This document shows, piece by piece, positions 19,428 through 20,811 of a stretch of DNA of 20,811 nt. The notes beneath the pieces are model-generated. The model was not told the DNA's origin, did no database searches, and saw only the letters and a program-made list of their open reading frames with translations. Every line of letters begins with the position of its first letter. Within the stretch, counting starts at the first letter, position 1. Source of the stretch: CAZHJG01 sp964533425. GTDB lineage: Bacteria; Patescibacteriota; Saccharimonadia; Saccharimonadales; UBA4665. The position numbers and the translations under genes are program-made. The stretch lies in assembly GCA_964533425.1 (NCBI GenBank), contig CAZHJG010000018.1, positions 1 through 20,811 on the forward strand, in the 5' to 3' direction.

Positions 19428-20190
19428 GCATGTAAGTACTTGGGGTGTAGCAGCCGGCTCGATAGCCCTGGTGCTGACGCCTGCTAGTGCCTTCGCCTTG
19501 CGTAGCGCTTCAACGACAGCCACTGCGTCCAGCCCATTCTGTACGACGCTCTCGACAAAGTCCGGTGACGTGACCTCTAAAATCAGTGACCTGGAGAGTA
19601 AAGTCAGTCAGGCCTGGACGCAGCAAGATCAAAAGCTGGCCTCTGATGCAGCCAATGTCGACCAAAAGGTAGCTGCCAATCGTGCCCAAATCGATGCCCA
19701 GCGAGCCGAAAACTTTACCAAGCTGGAAGGCAAGGCCAAAACCGATGCCCAAAAGCAGGCGCTGACCACCTATGAGGCAGCCGTCAAAGACGCCGTTAGT
19801 ACTCGTCGGGCAGCGTATGATACGGCGCGCCAAAACTTCCGCAGCGGTGTACAAAATGCCGTGAATACCAAGCGCAGCGGTGTTACCGGGCAAATGAGCA
19901 CCTTCAGTGACTCAGTCAACACGGCCATCAGTACGGCAGAGTCAGCTTGTAGCAGCAATAGTGGCAGCGGGGCGTCCATTCGGACCACTTTCGTGGCCAG
20001 TTTGCGCACGGCCCGGCAGACCTTCCAGGGTCAACGCAAGAGTGATGACACGGTGCGCAACCAGGTTACCCAGCTGGCAACCACACGAGATGCGGCCTTC
20101 AAAAGTGCCGACCAGACCTTCCAGCAGAGCATGTCTACGGCCCGCCAGGCGTTGAAACAGGCCTTCGGCAGTCAAAGCGGCTCCATTTAG
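19411..20190 (+). CDS. Secreted alpha-helical (coiled-coil) protein, 259 aa
   Basis: ATG 19411 is chosen because GGGAGGAG (19397-19404) lies 6 bases upstream and it gives a clear signal peptide (SKHVSTWGVAAGSIALVLTPASAFA). The mature protein is almost entirely helical, with heptad-like Ala/Gln/Lys/Asp-rich stretches (SKISDLESKVSQAWTQQDQK, AQIDAQRAENFTKLEGKAK, RTTFVASLRTARQTFQGQRK) and two cysteines (SPFCTT and ESACSSN) that could be bonded. I do not recognise a named family. It looks like a rod- or bundle-shaped exported protein, perhaps tied to the surface through its overlapping prepilin-like partner (inference). Confidence 0.8.
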   Translation: MSRISKHVSTWGVAAGSIALVLTPASAFALRSASTTATASSPFCTTLSTKSGDVTSKISDLESKVSQAWTQQDQKLASDAANVDQKVAANRAQIDAQRAENFTKLEGKAKTDAQKQALTTYEAAVKDAVSTRRAAYDTARQNFRSGVQNAVNTKRSGVTGQMSTFSDSVNTAISTAESACSSNSGSGASIRTTFVASLRTARQTFQGQRKSDDTVRNQVTQLATTRDAAFKSADQTFQQSMSTARQALKQAFGSQSGSI

Positions 20191-20204
20191 CGAAAAGGAG
20201 TAAA

Positions 20205-20223
20205 CGCCGCGACGGACGCGGCG
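20205..20223 (+). other. Perfect hairpin between an AAGGAG and the SRPBCC gene start
   Basis: CGCCGCG (20205-20211) and CGCGGCG (20217-20223) form a 7-bp GC stem with loop ACGGA. AAGGAG (20195-20200) lies 4 bases before it and no start codon follows that AAGGAG until ATG 20235 beyond the hairpin. No T run follows, so it is not a standard terminator. Confidence 0.6.
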
Positions 20224-20234
20224 AGTGACAGGCT

Positions 20235-20675
20235 ATGAAAGTAAGTGTTGTAGCGAAAGTCACCATCAAAGCGGATAAAAGCCGGGTTTTTAAGTATTTG
20301 AAGCATCTTAAATACCACCAGCTTTGGAATCCGCATATGCTCCAAGTGGCGCCATTGGCCATGCTGAAGCCGGGCATGGAATACGAAACCACGCATCTGT
20401 TTTTGGGCATCCGGGTTAAGTCGCTTAATCGTGTGCTCAGGCTGATTCAGGATAAGGAATTCGTGGTAGAGAACAGCACTGGCATCCTGCATTACCACGT
20501 CTCGTATCGCCTTAGCGATGACGAGAAAGGGACTCGGCTGATCTGTACTACGGATATTTCCACGAACAGTGATGCCTTCGGGTTTTCACGACCTGTTTTA
20601 AAGTTGCTAGCTCAGCGTGAGCTGCAAAGTGACCTCCAGGCGCTTAAGCTGGCCGCTGAGCAACAGCTGGAATAG
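20235..20675 (+). CDS. SRPBCC (START/polyketide-cyclase-like) family protein
   Basis: This 146-aa protein matches the length and pattern of SRPBCC-fold ligand-binding proteins. It opens with VSVVAKVTIKADKSRVFKYLKHLKYHQLWNP, the usual 'strand, two helices with Trp-Asn-Pro' beginning, followed by long strands (GMEYETTHLFLGI, FVVENSTGILHYHVSYRL, GTRLICTTDI) and a long C-terminal helix (LLAQRELQSDLQALKLAAEQQ). The fold encloses a hydrophobic pocket; the ligand cannot be told from sequence. Translation may use the AAGGAG on the far side of the hairpin at 20205-20223, or be coupled to the secreted protein gene 44 bases upstream. Confidence 0.85.
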   Translation: MKVSVVAKVTIKADKSRVFKYLKHLKYHQLWNPHMLQVAPLAMLKPGMEYETTHLFLGIRVKSLNRVLRLIQDKEFVVENSTGILHYHVSYRLSDDEKGTRLICTTDISTNSDAFGFSRPVLKLLAQRELQSDLQALKLAAEQQLE

Positions 20676-20732
20676 ATAGAGAATACTGCTGAGCTGGCAG
20701 GCTGCTGGCTCTGATGAGTGTGTTAACCAGGC

Positions 20733-20741
20733 TGCTATAAT
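20733..20741 (+). promoter_or_regulatory. Extended -10 promoter of tRNA-Thr
   Basis: TGC TATAAT (20733-20741) lies 13 bases before the tRNA 5' end. No clear -35 is present, as at several other extended -10 promoters in the window. Confidence 0.65.
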
Positions 20742-20754
20742 ACAAGGTGATTTT

Positions 20755-20811
20755 GCCACCTTAGCTCAGTTGGCTAGAGCGCCGCTTTCGTAAAGCGGAG
20801 GTCTGGGGTTC
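20755..20811 (+). tRNA. tRNA-Thr (anticodon CGT), 3' end outside window
   Basis: The 5' part is a normal tRNA: acceptor strand GCCACCT, TA, D arm GCTC...GAGC with loop AGTTGGCTA, and anticodon stem CCGCT/AGCGG enclosing TTCGTAA with CGT. The T arm begins with TGGGGTTC and is cut by the window end. Confidence 0.9.

Noticed and set aside
1..20811. Alternative genetic code with TGA as glycine
   Set aside because: Several genes end properly at TGA (4632, 10510 minus strand, 18979), and no recognised gene needs TGA read-through.

Overview
The window looks like a chromosomal stretch of a Candidate Phyla Radiation bacterium, most likely Candidatus Saccharibacteria (TM7). The grounds are the composition of the type IV pilus cluster (two tandem major-type pilins, a prepilin peptidase and four overlapping minor pilins), tRNA genes that encode CCA, TGA used only rarely as a stop and never seen inside a gene, and many genes with no Shine-Dalgarno whose -10 box ends six bases before the ATG. 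The taxon is inferred from gene content and was not tested by a search.

Layout. Positions 1-6543 (+) hold a type IV pilus locus: the 3' part of pilC, two related pilins (the second with its own promoter, ribosome site and terminator), prepilin peptidase with an unusual low-complexity insertion, and four minor pilins that overlap or nearly abut. A XerC/D-type tyrosine recombinase runs the other way (6559-7473). Next come ndk, a frameshifted GIY-YIG gene bracketed by two inverted palindromic repeats, tRNA-Arg(CCT), a bacterial PH-domain membrane protein overlapping a membrane-anchored parvulin-like foldase, and a small orphan gene under a dyad-flanked promoter (- strand). tRNA-Asp(GTC) borders an accessory-looking segment (11.1-13.9 kb) of genes I do not recognise: a secreted protein with GC-richer codons, a small membrane protein and a two-gene orphan operon. 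Then follow a YbjQ-family gene, two tiny genes (41 and 58 aa) and an orphan 190-aa gene.

The most striking part is 15.3-18.2 kb. A secreted, membrane-anchored protein with a cohesin-like domain plus FN3-like and carboxypeptidase-regulatory-like modules is encoded tail to tail with an exported sedolisin (S53) peptidase that ends in a complete two-repeat type I dockerin. The two genes share the bases CTAG as overlapping stop codons. This suggests a minimal cohesin-dockerin system that holds a protease on the surface of a very small cell. The right end has two small genes, a prepilin-like protein overlapping a secreted coiled-coil protein, an SRPBCC-fold gene and the start of tRNA-Thr(CGT).

Working together: pili, the protease scaffold, the foldase and the secreted helical protein all point to a cell that invests in its surface. 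Promoters are mostly extended -10 (TGnTAnnnT), and leaderless expression appears to be common. No stretch longer than about 300 bases lacks a gene; the longest gaps (11715-11964 and 12304-12534) are described below.
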